Shown here: positions 55,050 through 64,000 of the stretch, in pieces
Numbering within the stretch: position 1 is the first letter of the stretch
Layout: every line of letters starts with the position of its first letter
Assembly (NCBI GenBank): GCA_025558075.1
Contig: JAHLKF010000001.1
Span: forward strand, 1,798,001-1,862,000
Source: Gaertneriomyces semiglobifer
Taxonomy: Eukaryota > Chytridiomycota > Chytridiomycetes > Spizellomycetales > Spizellomycetaceae
Direction: 5' to 3'
Length of the DNA stretch: 64,000 bases
Translations under genes and position numbers: made by a program
Notes under the pieces: model-generated
Database searches by the model: none
The model's input: only the letters and a program-made list of their open reading frames with translations
Told to the model about the DNA's origin: nothing

Positions 55050-56033
55050 TCACCTTGCTTCATGATCCCACTTTGATTTTCTTTTACCACGCGAAGTATC
55101 CTGGTCCGCCTCTCGATCTTTTTGAAGACTCGTATTGATGTTTGAGACGAATTGGATGGCTCTCTGTTGGGCCTTCTGAATTTGCTTGGCCAGCTGCGGA
55201 TCGGTGAGGTTATTTGCCAAGTTGATCACAGGCGGTGGTGCTGGTGCTGGTGCAGGCTGCGTTTTTACTGCGAGAGTGGAAACATTAGAATGATGGCAGT
55301 CGGTCGACGGTCTACGAAAACGCAAAACTAACACATTTCATCATAGAATGCTTCTTTCGGCCACCGTTTCGGATCAAAAACGTCTTTGACATAGTTGCTC
55401 CCGGTTTCATCCAAGCCTAGGAATTCGATCATCTTTGACATTATAGATGGATTTCGGAACGCGTGTGTTCGCATTAGCCTGTCGTTGAAGTGCATGCCTT
55501 GCGCCTTGAGCGACAAGAACCGGGCTACTTTTTGCTGATACAACTTGAGTGAGGATAACTGACTCTTACTACAGCATTCAACATACCTCTATTGCTGGGT
55601 CGCATTCTCCCACGGCTTCATCGGGGATGCCCCAATTGCGCAAACCCGGCAAATCTGGGGGCCGCAGCAATCGTGTCCAACGCTGTGCTATTCCATCCTC
55701 GTCCTCTGGTACCGGTTCCGGCGTCGCTAAGTGGCTTTTCGTACTATCAGTTGCGATTGTAGCTGTAACGGGATCCTCCTCAGAGGCCGACGGCAGCGGG
55801 TTTCCGTTGTGTCTAGGAACTTTCGCAAAAGTGGAATTGACTTCAGTGGTTCCGTTTGACTCTGAATGAATTGGTGATGTGATCGTTGCTACATCTGGTT
55901 TGGTAATAGTCGCAGTTTCAGTTGGTTGTTCCTGGGATTCCACTTGAGCCAGGGGCTCGTCCTCAGCTTCGCTGCCGCTTTCACTGTCGCTATCTCCGTA
56001 TGCCACTAGTCCCGCAAGGCTGTGCTCCGCCAT
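55050..56033 (-). CDS. SAP30BP/HCNGP-like protein
   Basis: Three exons (56033-55587, 55543-55333, 55267-55050) encode 291 residues. The N-terminus LAGLVAYGDSDSESGSE is the short conserved start of the family. An acidic, disordered region follows. The core HCNGP domain spans the second exon: KVARFLSLKAQGMHFNDRL, then HAFRNPSIMSKMIEFLGLDE and NYVKDVFDPKRWP. The C-terminus is basic (RGKRKSKWDHEAR). In animals the protein binds SAP30 and has been tied to transcription control and splicing of short introns. It is nuclear by composition. Confidence 0.88.
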
Positions 56034-56757
56034 TTTCCGTGCTGCTGTTTACTTTCTTCTACGTTCTGCAACTACGATGAGGGGTAGACATCCGGTAGCG
56101 GAGACGACCCAAGACTAGATCGAATGTAGCGTTACTCCATTCGTTAGTGGAGGAATCAAAAACGGTGTTCTTATTCTGCTGTTTGCGACTGGCCGAGACT
56201 TTGCGACAAAGGGAGCTGTGAACACGGACGCGTTGAACGCAGGGTTAGGGTTTATGCTCACGTGATTAAGCAAATAGTCGATAAGTAAAAGTAACACCTC
56301 TCTGCGTAGTTGATAACCATGATGCGTGACGTGCGCCTCACAACGGAGCGACGAGTTGCGATCGCAGCGACCAGCAGTTTCGCATCGCATCGCCGTGTAA
56401 GCAGCAGCAAGACGATCTATCGGAAGTCCTTACAGGCGCCCGAGAGTGTGTGTAGGAGTGTGCCATCAGCTGAGGACCACTTTTCTCCAGCAGGTGGTGC
56501 GGCCATTTCCAAGCCGATTAACAGGTCACCAACGCAACACCAGAACCGTGTGCTGGATGATTTTCTGTGTTTTCACCAGAAAGGCCTATCTACCAGCTGT
56601 TCGACTTGCTCAGCTGGTCTCAGACGATCGGAACTTGGTCGTGTGTAGCTTCGCCCTTGATCCCATGGACTAGATCGTACATTCATAAAAAGAACGTTTC
56701 CTCCTCCACCACCACCGTAGCGAGAACTCCACCAATCTTTAAGCCAAAGAAACAAGC
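56034..56757. promoter_or_regulatory. Divergent promoter with telobox and CACGTG, SAP30BP-like / HEM15
   Basis: 724 bases. AGGGTTAGGGTTT at 56241-56253 is a telobox in reverse orientation. CACGTG follows at 56259-56264 in the context TCACGTGATT. Several short + strand frames (56310-56761) are open but show no family marks and are not needed for the ferrochelatase gene. Confidence 0.45.
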
Positions 56758-58242
56758 ATGAGAGGCTCGCTGCTGCTGCCTAAACGATGGCAACCGTGCC
56801 ACATACCTCGTCGATGGAAAGTAAACGGAAGCCGAACTCTTGCATCCGCGGCTAATCAACTCGATGACGCTCACGATTCGTATGTGTTTGTGCATTGGAG
56901 CATGATGGAGCCTATCGACGGGAATGTGCTAAACAGACCTCGCTATTGCTTTTAGACCAACGGGCATCGTACTGATGAACATGGGAGGGCCACGAACCCT
57001 CGACGACGTACAGCCATTCTTAACCAATCTTTTCAGTGATGGTGATCTTATACCAATTCCATTTCAAAAATACGGTTCTGCAAAATTCATCGCACGACGT
57101 CGAACGCCAAGTATACAAGAACAATACGCGCAGATCGGTGGCGGAAGTCCCATCTTGGCGTGGACCCAACAGCAAGGACAAGGCATCGTGGAGCGCATAC
57201 GGAAGCTTAGGCCGGATCTAGGTATGGCGGCGTGATTACCAAAACGGGTTCCCTTCCAGCCATCTCGAGAGCCAACCAGCTCTTTTTCTGCAAAACTAGG
57301 TCCAGTAAAGCCATATATAGCATTCCGCTATGTGGACCCGCTGACGACGGATACCCTTCGCCAAATGCAGATGGACGGTATACGGCGTGCCGTGGCGTTC
57401 ACGCTCTATCCACAATACTCTTGCTCTACCACTGGAAGTAGTTTGAATGAGTTGTGGCGGCAATGTCAAGAGCTCGATCCCCAAAATCAAATTCGATGGA
57501 GTGTCGTGGACAGATGGGGAACACACCCTGGTTTATTGGAGGTATGAATACTGGGTATTTGATCGGACGATAACCGTTACATCTCACATCGCAAAATCGA
57601 CAAAAGGCCTTTGCCGCCCGAATTCGAACTGCCTTGGAAACATATCCTGAATCCGACCAGTCAGATGTGGTTCTCCTCTTTTCCGCGCATTCGCTGCCCA
57701 TGTCGGTTGTCAATCGCGGTGATCCGTATCCGGCCGAGGTCGCTGCCACGGTTCATGGCATCATGGAAAAACTCGGATTTTCACATTCGTACAGACTCAT
57801 TTGGCAGTCCCAGGTTGGACCCCGAGCTTGGCTGGGTCCGAAGACCGACCAGGTTTTAGAAGGATATGCAAGACTTGGGAAGAAGAACTTGTTGATCGTC
57901 CCGGTTGCCTTTGTGTCGGACCATGTCGAGACATTATTCGAAGTAGATTTGGAATATGGGCATCTTGCCAAGAAGGTAATATTCCCTTTGCCCTGTCTTT
58001 TGCAAATTGTGCGGTCAATGACTCTAATCTCTGGCCATTCGCCCCAGCTTGGTCTGACGGGTTTCAAGCGCGTTGAATCCTTGAATGCCGAGCCAATTTT
58101 CTTAGATGCGATGGCCGACGTCGTCGCAAAGCATCTCGATTCCAAGACACCAACATCAACTCAGATGAGTTTGCGGTGTCCGTTATGCACCAATGACAAG
58201 TGTCGGCAACAGAAAGATTATTTTGCTAGTCAAGCTCTGTAG
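56758..58242 (+). CDS. HEM15: Ferrochelatase (HEM15) with C-terminal [2Fe-2S] motif
   Basis: Five exons (56758-56879, 56956-57221, 57300-57541, 57607-57975, 58048-58242) join in frame to 397 residues. The first exon codes an Arg-rich mitochondrial presequence (MRGSLLLPKRWQPCHIPRR). The core shows PTGIVLMNMGGP, RRTPSIQEQYAQIGGGSP, the QYSCSTTGSS active-site segment, FSAHSLPMSVVNRGDPYP with the catalytic His, and LLIVPVAFVSDHVETLFE. The tail CPLCTNDKCRQQKDYF has the cysteine spacing of the cluster-binding motif of animal and S. pombe type enzymes, which S. cerevisiae lacks. It inserts iron into protoporphyrin IX at the inner membrane. Confidence 0.95.
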
Positions 58243-58311
58243 TCCTCGCGGTAGTTCGAATAGAACCCTAGTAATAATGATACTGTAATTGGTCGCCTAG
58301 ACGAGTGGATC

Positions 58312-59273
58312 TCACACCAAATCCACTCTTCCTTCTTCTAGCAATCGGCGCAATGTCTTATATCTCATGATGTAAATGTTGTTTTTCCGAATGTCGATAG
58401 TCTCCGTGCTGTCATCAAGCTGAAATATACCGACATCTTCCCGGACTCTACATATGACGGCAGACTCAATATCCGGTGAGCTGACTGGAAACCACAGAAG
58501 ATGTTAGTCGATTGAGACACTTGGAAACCCTGCCATGTCCGCTCGCCCAACACGCACCCATGCTTGGTTCCGTGGATTGATCGTCGAGTTTCTGAAGAAA
58601 CGGAGGCAGCTCTTTGACACATGACTTTTCGAAGTGGGTATCCAGGAGAACTTGAAATCTAACAATGGTGTCATCGTTGAGTGACGGTTTGATCATGGGT
58701 GTTCCGGGAATTGAAACTCACTTTTCTGCAAATGCCAATTCCTGTGGTGACAATCTTTCACGATAGGTTGATATTGAGATATAATGTCGAGTATGCTTTT
58801 GAATCTGCAATTGCAAATGTTAGATGTATGGGAAAAGCAAATGCAGGTTCTTGCGCAAACACCTTGGCCAATCTGGTCCTCAGATAACTTCGTATGATGA
58901 ATTTAATTCGCTCCATTTCCTGCTGATATAAGACAACTAAAAATGCACTGTCCTTGGCAGTTGGAGGGACGTTTTCAACATTGGCCGCCTATTAGAGAAT
59001 GGGCCGGAGGTCAATGTGATGCAGGTGCAGACCGCCATTGCTATCGTCGCTAACCTGTGCATCCAACATCTCCATAAGATTGCTAACCAGCGCATCCTCA
59101 AAAGGCAATATCTCGGGAGCACAGCGTTCATTGATCCATACTTGTGTTAGAGACGCAATATCGTCGTTGTAGAATGTTGACACATCCGAGGACGGAGTCA
59201 AGAACTCGTCGATGTCCATAGAATCCATATCCATGTCCAACCCCGACGGTAGCTCGGCTGCAGCTGAGAGCAT
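58312..59273 (-). CDS. SLD5: GINS complex subunit Sld5
   Basis: Five exons give about 230 residues. The conserved pieces appear in order: SLTQVWINERCAPEILPFED, QQEMERIKFIIRSYLRTRLAK, LSPQELAFAEK, FQVLLDTHFEKS, and the C-terminal B-domain ESAVICRVREDVG, DDSTETIDIRKNNIYIMRY, EEGRVDLV. Sld5 is part of the GINS ring of the CMG replicative helicase. Family length is about 215-230. I chose ATG 59273 because upstream in-frame sequence looks unrelated to the family. It converges on HEM15, only 69 bases away, and shares a divergent promoter with POP7. Confidence 0.9.
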
Positions 59274-59498
59274 AATACTCTGCAAAGTCTTCTCTTGGCC
59301 GTATCTTGACGTTGCTCGCCTCAATAGGACACTGGTGGTAGTTTGGTGTATCGACAGCGTGGAAAAGTAAACTTTCAGATCTCGACGAAGACAACGCGCA
59401 ACGTGCGATTTGCAGCTTTTTTCGGCTGTCACCATTGCAGTGAACCGTCAGCGATTGGATTTACGGAGGTTAGGGTGGAGATAAAGGGGACCGGCGCT

Positions 59499-60193
59499 AT
59501 GGGCAAGAAGAGAAAGGCTGGAGCTCGTGTTTCGGTAGACCCCTCGGACGATGTGCCTATTGACGAACCACCTCAAGTTAAGCGAATATCTGTTAAAGAG
59601 CTGAATGCGGTGAAGGCAGCATCTCGAAAGCAGTCGCATCATCAGCAAAAACAGTTAAAAGATGAAGGAGCGCTTGCGAGACATAAGCGACCCCCACAGC
59701 GAGCGCCGACGCTCTCAAACGATATATATGTTTCAAGAAAGTCTTCGTTCCTCGCTTTAGCGAAGCGGGCGCAGAGGTTACTGGATGGCAAAGAGTACGT
59801 CTTGCCATACGGGAAGGTTTTGAGGAATTTTTCCGTGCTCATTGTTGCTTGCAGGTTCACATTTCTTACGATACATGGCATGGGTGCTGCCCTCAATCGA
59901 GCGATCCAGTTAGCGTTACATCTGCGGGAAAAGAACAACGGCCGAATATCATGGACGATCACGACCTCGTCAGTAACCCTTGTTGACGACGTAGAACCTG
60001 AGGATGTGGTGAGTGGGGAGCTGATTTGAATGAAACCAGAAGGCGTTTAGTTCGCACGCAAGGCCTTCCACTCACACTGCCCTTAAAGGATGATGAGACT
60101 GCATGTGAGGTCCGACAGAACTCGGCAATTCACATCCGAGTCGTGAAGGTCGCAGAATCATCTGCTCTGAATCCATCGCCACCAACGCTGTAA
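59499..60193 (+). CDS. POP7: RNase P/MRP subunit Pop7 (Rpp20, Alba-like fold)
   Basis: Three exons (59499-59794, 59855-60008, 60089-60193) encode 184 residues. The basic N-terminus is followed by NDIYVSRKSSFLALAKRAQ, then the spliced LDGKEFTFLTIHGMGAALNR and VTLVDDVEPEDV, and finally VRQNSAIHIRVVKV. The GMGAALNRAI and NSAIHIR segments are diagnostic for Rpp20/Pop7, which pairs with Rpp25/Pop6 on RNase P and MRP RNA. The first intron is exactly 60 bases and free of stops, so the frame runs through it. The third-exon start rests on phase and the pyrimidine tract. Confidence 0.87.
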
Positions 60194-60700
60194 AGGAAAC
60201 ACACGTAGACATCATGCACCCGGCGTTGAGAGGATCAAATGCTCGCCCATCGTTTTTGTCTGGTTACTGATTTAAGGCACCTGCTCGCAGCCGTTGCTCG
60301 GTCGTTCGCTAAAATATGGCACGTCGGCATCGCGGATAAGATTGTTAAGCGAGAACCACCCTGGCAAAAGTCCCATAATGATGGTAGCTCCAGGTAGATA
60401 GCTAGTGGAATTGGAGGCTATAATGGCCCGTCGATATCCACTTAGATAGTGTATTGTTGCCTGCTTCGAGTCGCTATGGACTCCATGCCTCAGGCGTCCA
60501 TGCGAGAGCGCTGCGTGCTCAATGACATCGCATGCTTGCCAACGGCAACAAAACTGCTCCAAGTGCTTGCTAGTATAAACATCTTGTCAATGAAGCGCTT
60601 TTTGAGGTCCGCTTCAACTGGGTCTGAAAGCTGTGACTCGCAAATCTGAATCTCGTACTTGCATCATTACCAGAAGCAGATCCAAGCACCACCATTCATA
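60194..60700. other. Intergenic, POP7 / CMC1
   Basis: 507 bases. A frame beginning MHPALR at 60214 resembles the start of some CMC proteins but is not needed and does not splice in phase. Nothing else recognised. Confidence 0.4.
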
Positions 60701-61110
60701 ATGGTAGCTCTGACAGTGCTCACTAACAAGGAGGAGGTCTGGATGCTGTTGGGATTTGTCATGACAGTGAATGGAGCAGCTCACTGTATCTGTATGACAG
60801 GAAATCGTGCTCAATGACCTCAAAAAGAATGCCCGAAGCAAATGCAGAGACCTCCTTGAAGGTGAGCCAGCCAACAGCCGTACTGGGGTGCATCATTCTA
60901 AGTCTCATTTTCGCTACCTTAGCTTTGGTAGCATGTACGAGATCCCGAACAGTCACCGTTTACTGGGCATGTCAGGCGGAGAACAAGGCAGTGAACGAAT
61001 GCCTGGGGCAGTTCACAACAAACGCAGAGTATGATAAGCTGCGAACAAAGTTTTTGGAAGACAAGAAGCGATGGAGAAGCGAGCAGAAGCGGAATGAAGC
61101 GGACGCATAG
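60701..61110 (+). CDS. CMC1: COX assembly mitochondrial protein Cmc1 (twin CX9C)
   Basis: Three exons (60701-60736, 60801-60861, 60923-61110) encode 94 residues. After splicing, two CX9C motifs form: CRDLLEALVAC, split by the second intron, and CQAENKAVNEC. The start LTNKEEEIVLNDLKKNARSKC aligns with the yeast Cmc1 helix before the first cysteine. A basic helical tail follows. Cmc1 is imported into the intermembrane space by Mia40 and stabilizes Cox1 during cytochrome oxidase assembly. The first intron uses a weak GTCTGG donor, like the NAA38 gene. Confidence 0.85.
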
Positions 61111-61209
61111 AACTGAACACCGTACGAGCTTGTCAGCACCCTTCATGCCAACAAGCTTTTGCATCAGCTTCCCATACTTATATTTACATATCATCAACGA
61201 CGAGCTAAA

Positions 61210-61710
61210 TCATCTTGTTGGTGGTGCAACCAGAATAACACTATCTCCTCGTATGAACAGCATTTCATGATTTCTCTTGACGGTCTGTAAAAACTCAGAA
61301 GCTCAGTCCTAAGTTATCCATGGTTCCAAAGCGAACGTTACCTACCCGAACTATTTCTTCATATGTTTCCTCGTTGACATCTACCACAAGAATCGTTTCT
61401 TCGACTTCGCCCAGTACCATGTTTAAGTGCTGATCGTACGCCTGCGGGGCGAACCAGAATTGTCAACGTTGTTTGTGGACGGATAGACTATGCTCTGAAA
61501 GCTCGACCTACATGTAGCTTTCCCCGCAGCTCCCTGTCGCCACGCATCTTCACAAAGATCCTCTCATCTAATGATAGCCGAACGAGGTCCAATGGCTGGT
61601 CCCAATCGCAGATCAGTCAACATTTCACATATCCTACCACTGCAAATCCCCACTAACAGTACCTGTGTGGTTTCCCTCACTTCGGGAGCGGCGGAAGATA
61701 CCTCTGCCAT
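61210..61710 (-). CDS. LSM3: U6 snRNA-associated protein LSm3
   Basis: Four exons (61710-61663, 61595-61512, 61441-61346, 61284-61210) join in frame to 100 residues. The Sm1 motif reads [20 protein letters not shown], then [21 protein letters not shown]. Sm2 reads [24 protein letters not shown] with VEET after it is specific for LSm3. It belongs to the LSm2-8 ring on U6 snRNA and the LSm1-7 ring in mRNA decay. No single open frame shows the gene. It converges on CMC1 with 99 bases between stops. Confidence 0.93.
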
Positions 61711-61886
61711 GGCTTATATTCTATGGGTATAGATATAAGCGATTTGACCTTCTTCCCGTTTTCTGATTCTACAGTTTTTGGATCTGGAATTTGACACGCC
61801 TCTCGGATTACCCCCCGTTTCTTGCAACGATCCCCCATCGACGCAACCCTTGCATTTTCATAGGTGTCCCGCAGCGATAGCTGTGA

Positions 61887-62968
61887 ATGATGACGCAGCC
61901 GATAGAGGATCCGGCATCCCCGCCAGCAACACCGGCTATAACTGCCACAAATCTGCCGGTTTCTCCTGTTGGAGGATCGCAACAGCAACATTCACAGCAC
62001 CAATCACTGCAACACCAACAACAGCCTGCAGATCCGGTCAGTGGAGAGTTCGCAGCACTTGCTGCCGCTTCTGCCGCTCATGGAAGGCAGGACGCTGTTG
62101 ACCTGCCGAGAGATGCCAAACTCGTCAGTTTAATACTGCAGGGTATGGGCGTTAATGATTTCGAGCCTAGGGTCGTCATCGCTTTGCTCGAATTCATTCA
62201 CCGTAAGCTCAAAATGATGGTTGAACATGACTAGCGTTTTATGGCACTCAGACTGCAAATGCTCTTAGGATATACACTCGACGTCCTTTCCGACTCCCAG
62301 ACCTATGCAGACCATGCGGGCCGTGGTACCATAACGGTGGATGATGTCAAGATTGCGATTGCAAGCCGAGCAGCTACAACGTTCACCGCCCCACCAGGCC
62401 GCGAGGTTCGTGCGGAACTCTTTGATCTCATCATTCAGACTTAGAATGGCAATTGATGTATTACCTTTCCCTCAGGTCCTGGAACAGTTAGCGGCAAAGA
62501 AGAATGCTGCACCGCTACCTGTTGTTGCCAACCGATTTGGAGTACGACTGCCGCCCGAAAGACATACGCTAACCGGTAGTAACTTCCAAATTGGAATCGA
62601 GGTGAGCGTGTATGTACAATCTGCGGTACTCGCCCACGGCTAATTCAAGATCGTTCCATGAGCAGAAAGTTCCAGCTCGACAGCCAACCCGTGACTCATG
62701 GCAAGCCCCTATGAAACCGTCCTCTGCTAGCCAACAGTCTCTGGAAGCCACGGAATCATCGTCAGTGAGTACTCTGGTAGACGGTGCAGACAGCCAAAGG
62801 ACAAATGAAGGCTATCTGGGACCCGCACCAATGGTGGTCACAGAACAACGGCAATCCATTGGAGATGATGACTATGATGTTGATGGCAAGTATTACTTGC
62901 AAAAACACCCGTGCCCTAGATCGCATTCTCACGCAGAACGTCGCTTATCCAGAGTAGGAAACCAGTAA
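61887..62968 (+). CDS. TAF9: TFIID/SAGA subunit TAF9
   Basis: Four exons (61887-62202, 62269-62405, 62476-62601, 62663-62968) give 294 residues. A Gln/Pro-rich N-terminal 60 residues precede the histone fold: PRDAKLVSLILQGMGVNDFE, PRVVIALLEFIHRY, TLDVLSDSQTYADHAG and ITVDDVKIAIASRA. The TAF9-specific extension PPGREVLEQLAAKKNAAPLP and RLPPERHTLTGSNFQ follows. TAF9 pairs with TAF6 in a histone-like dimer in TFIID and SAGA. The last exon adds a disordered tail; its acceptor was chosen by phase and is the least sure junction. Confidence 0.92.
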
Positions 62969-63453
62969 ATCCTTTGCTAACAAGCCGGAAAATCATTCGA
63001 TATGTTTTTACGAGCCTGGATCAATGTCGGAGAACGCACTTGAGCACTCGAGGACTGCAACCGGTCACCGGCATCACGTCTTTCGTCCACCACACCTTGG
63101 CAGTGACAACGTTTATACCGTTACCCGCAAACTTCCTGATGCCGTCGAACCAAACGCAAATCATAGTATCCACTGGCATCTGATGTATACAAGGTGGCCT
63201 CGATCATATTCGATTGATGGTTCCACACACACTTACGCCACCGAACAGAGCCGTATCTATCTTAGCAAGCTCTACAACTTTTGGATGAAGCTTGATAACT
63301 ATATAGCTGTACACTATCTAAACTCAATATCGTGGCACACATACGACGTGTCCGCACGAATGGATATCTTTCTATTAACCTTGGTTCTCGAAGATCGACC
63401 AATGCTTTTCAACCACGAAAAAACCAGGTCGAGCAATTCTCGCCGAGCCCTAG
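62969..63453. other. Intergenic, TAF9 / edge gene
   Basis: 485 bases. A + strand frame (63024-63548) overlaps the minus-strand edge gene and shows no signature. Nothing recognised. Confidence 0.35.
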
Positions 63454-63996
63454 CTACCATTCGTCCTGTCCCCTTCCGACCTCGTCAACGGCATATCGCA
63501 CAAGCTTTTGCGCATAGTGGGCCCAAAACCCTCGGTACAAGCTTTTGACTGCAGCATACCACCTTCTACTGCCCGCACCGAGTCCGGTATTTGTGAGATC
63601 CTCAGAATATCTGCTATCATCATGTAGTCCAGCAGGGTCAATTTTGTGCCAGTCGTTGTATTGAGAGAGGGAACTGGACCTGTGCGATGGCGATTCGGCG
63701 CCCGATCGTGAAGGAGTGCTAGGTCGTGGCGGGTGGCGCAAACGCCGACGGCGTGATGACCTAGCTTTTCCACCCTCGGAAGATAATACGCTTGAGATGA
63801 CGTCCCAGACGCCAGCGTATTGCTTGGGCGACGGCGTTACGCAGGTTTGATACATATTACTGTCTTGTGGTTGCGGTGCTTCAGCGACGTTTGTTTCGTA
63901 TGTGTCTCGCCGAGAAAACCTCCTCTTCTCATGCTTTTTCTGAATCGCTAGCCTCTTCCGGGCAAGTTCGAAAGGGCCTGTTATTATACACTCCAT
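63454..63996 (-). CDS. Hypothetical protein at the right edge, possibly truncated
   Basis: A 180-residue frame from ATG 63996 with no stop between it and the window end, so the true start may lie outside. It has a basic, probably helical start (FELARKRLAIQKKHEKRRFSRRD), a Ser/Arg-rich middle, and an aromatic C-terminal helix (RWYAAVKSLYRGFWAHYAQK). No family recognised. Codon pattern and absence of stops support coding, but not strongly. Confidence 0.45.
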   Translation of the reverse strand: MECIITGPFELARKRLAIQKKHEKRRFSRRDTYETNVAEAPQPQDSNMYQTCVTPSPKQYAGVWDVISSVLSSEGGKARSSRRRRLRHPPRPSTPSRSGAESPSHRSSSLSQYNDWHKIDPAGLHDDSRYSEDLTNTGLGAGSRRWYAAVKSLYRGFWAHYAQKLVRYAVDEVGRGQDEW

Positions 63997-64000
63997 TCCG

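Noticed and set aside
60214..60270. A MHPALR start for CMC1
   Set aside because: It starts 20 bases after the POP7 stop, would need an intron of over 500 bases, and no donor gives the right phase. ATG 60701 splices in phase through a 64-base intron and matches the yeast Cmc1 start region.
63024..63548. A 174-codon + strand frame
   Set aside because: It overlaps the minus-strand edge gene and has no signature; composition is not convincing.

Overview
This window looks like nuclear DNA of a fungus. It is gene-dense, with about 43 protein genes on both strands and 1 to 9 exons per gene. Most introns are 50-100 nt with GT-AG ends. No rRNA, tRNA, CRISPR array or intact transposon was found. The gene set is fungal: the DBP3-type helicase, MET17, SEC53, ATG18 and a Cbk1/Orb6-type NDR kinase. 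Several genes point away from Dikarya and towards an early-diverging, perhaps chytrid-like lineage: an animal-type chitin deacetylase, a THI4 resembling the plant enzyme, a cytochrome b5 front-end desaturase, LAMTOR3 and a TMEM242-like protein. The lineage is inference; no phylogeny was run.

Layout. 0-10 kb: mitochondrial ClpX, NAA38, a chromodomain/zinc protein, 1-Cys peroxiredoxin, an unexplained promoter-bearing gap, an MPDU1-like PQ-loop protein, glutathione peroxidase and histone chaperone ASF1. 10-21.4 kb: DBP3 helicase, phosphomannomutase, a mitochondrial DEAD-box helicase, O-acetylhomoserine sulfhydrylase, DUF1275 and DUF4097-like membrane proteins, and ribosomal protein uS12. 21.4-31 kb: a decayed alpha-tubulin copy, chitin deacetylase, an F-box-like protein, ATG18, a fatty acid desaturase and mitochondrial IF-3. 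31-43 kb is gene-poor, with a short-chain dehydrogenase, a lipase, an EI24-like membrane protein and ISU1 scattered among orphan or decaying ORFs; two of these share a conserved protein motif. 43.6-64 kb is dense: THI4, BAP31-like, LAMTOR3, TMEM242-like, an unusual Rab7-like GTPase, a protein with RP[MV]TA repeats, NDR kinase, SAP30BP-like, ferrochelatase, SLD5, POP7, CMC1, LSM3, TAF9 and an edge gene.

How the genes relate. There are no operons; the order is ordinary for a eukaryote. Mitochondrial functions recur: ClpX, Mrh4-like, IF-3, ISU1, ferrochelatase and CMC1. CACGTGAY-type sites recur in several intergenic regions, and telobox-like AACCCTAA lies in two of them.

Most noteworthy: (1) a Rab7-like GTPase whose G domain is split by about 250 low-complexity acidic/serine residues between the NKxD and ETSA motifs; (2) two orphan ORFs about 8 kb apart sharing a motif whose flanking differences are mostly synonymous; (3) a decayed alpha-tubulin pseudogene; (4) a TATA-led transcribed-looking stretch near 6.2-6.7 kb with no conserved protein. 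Exon limits were read by eye from splice signals and family conservation. Coordinates span start codon to stop codon including introns.
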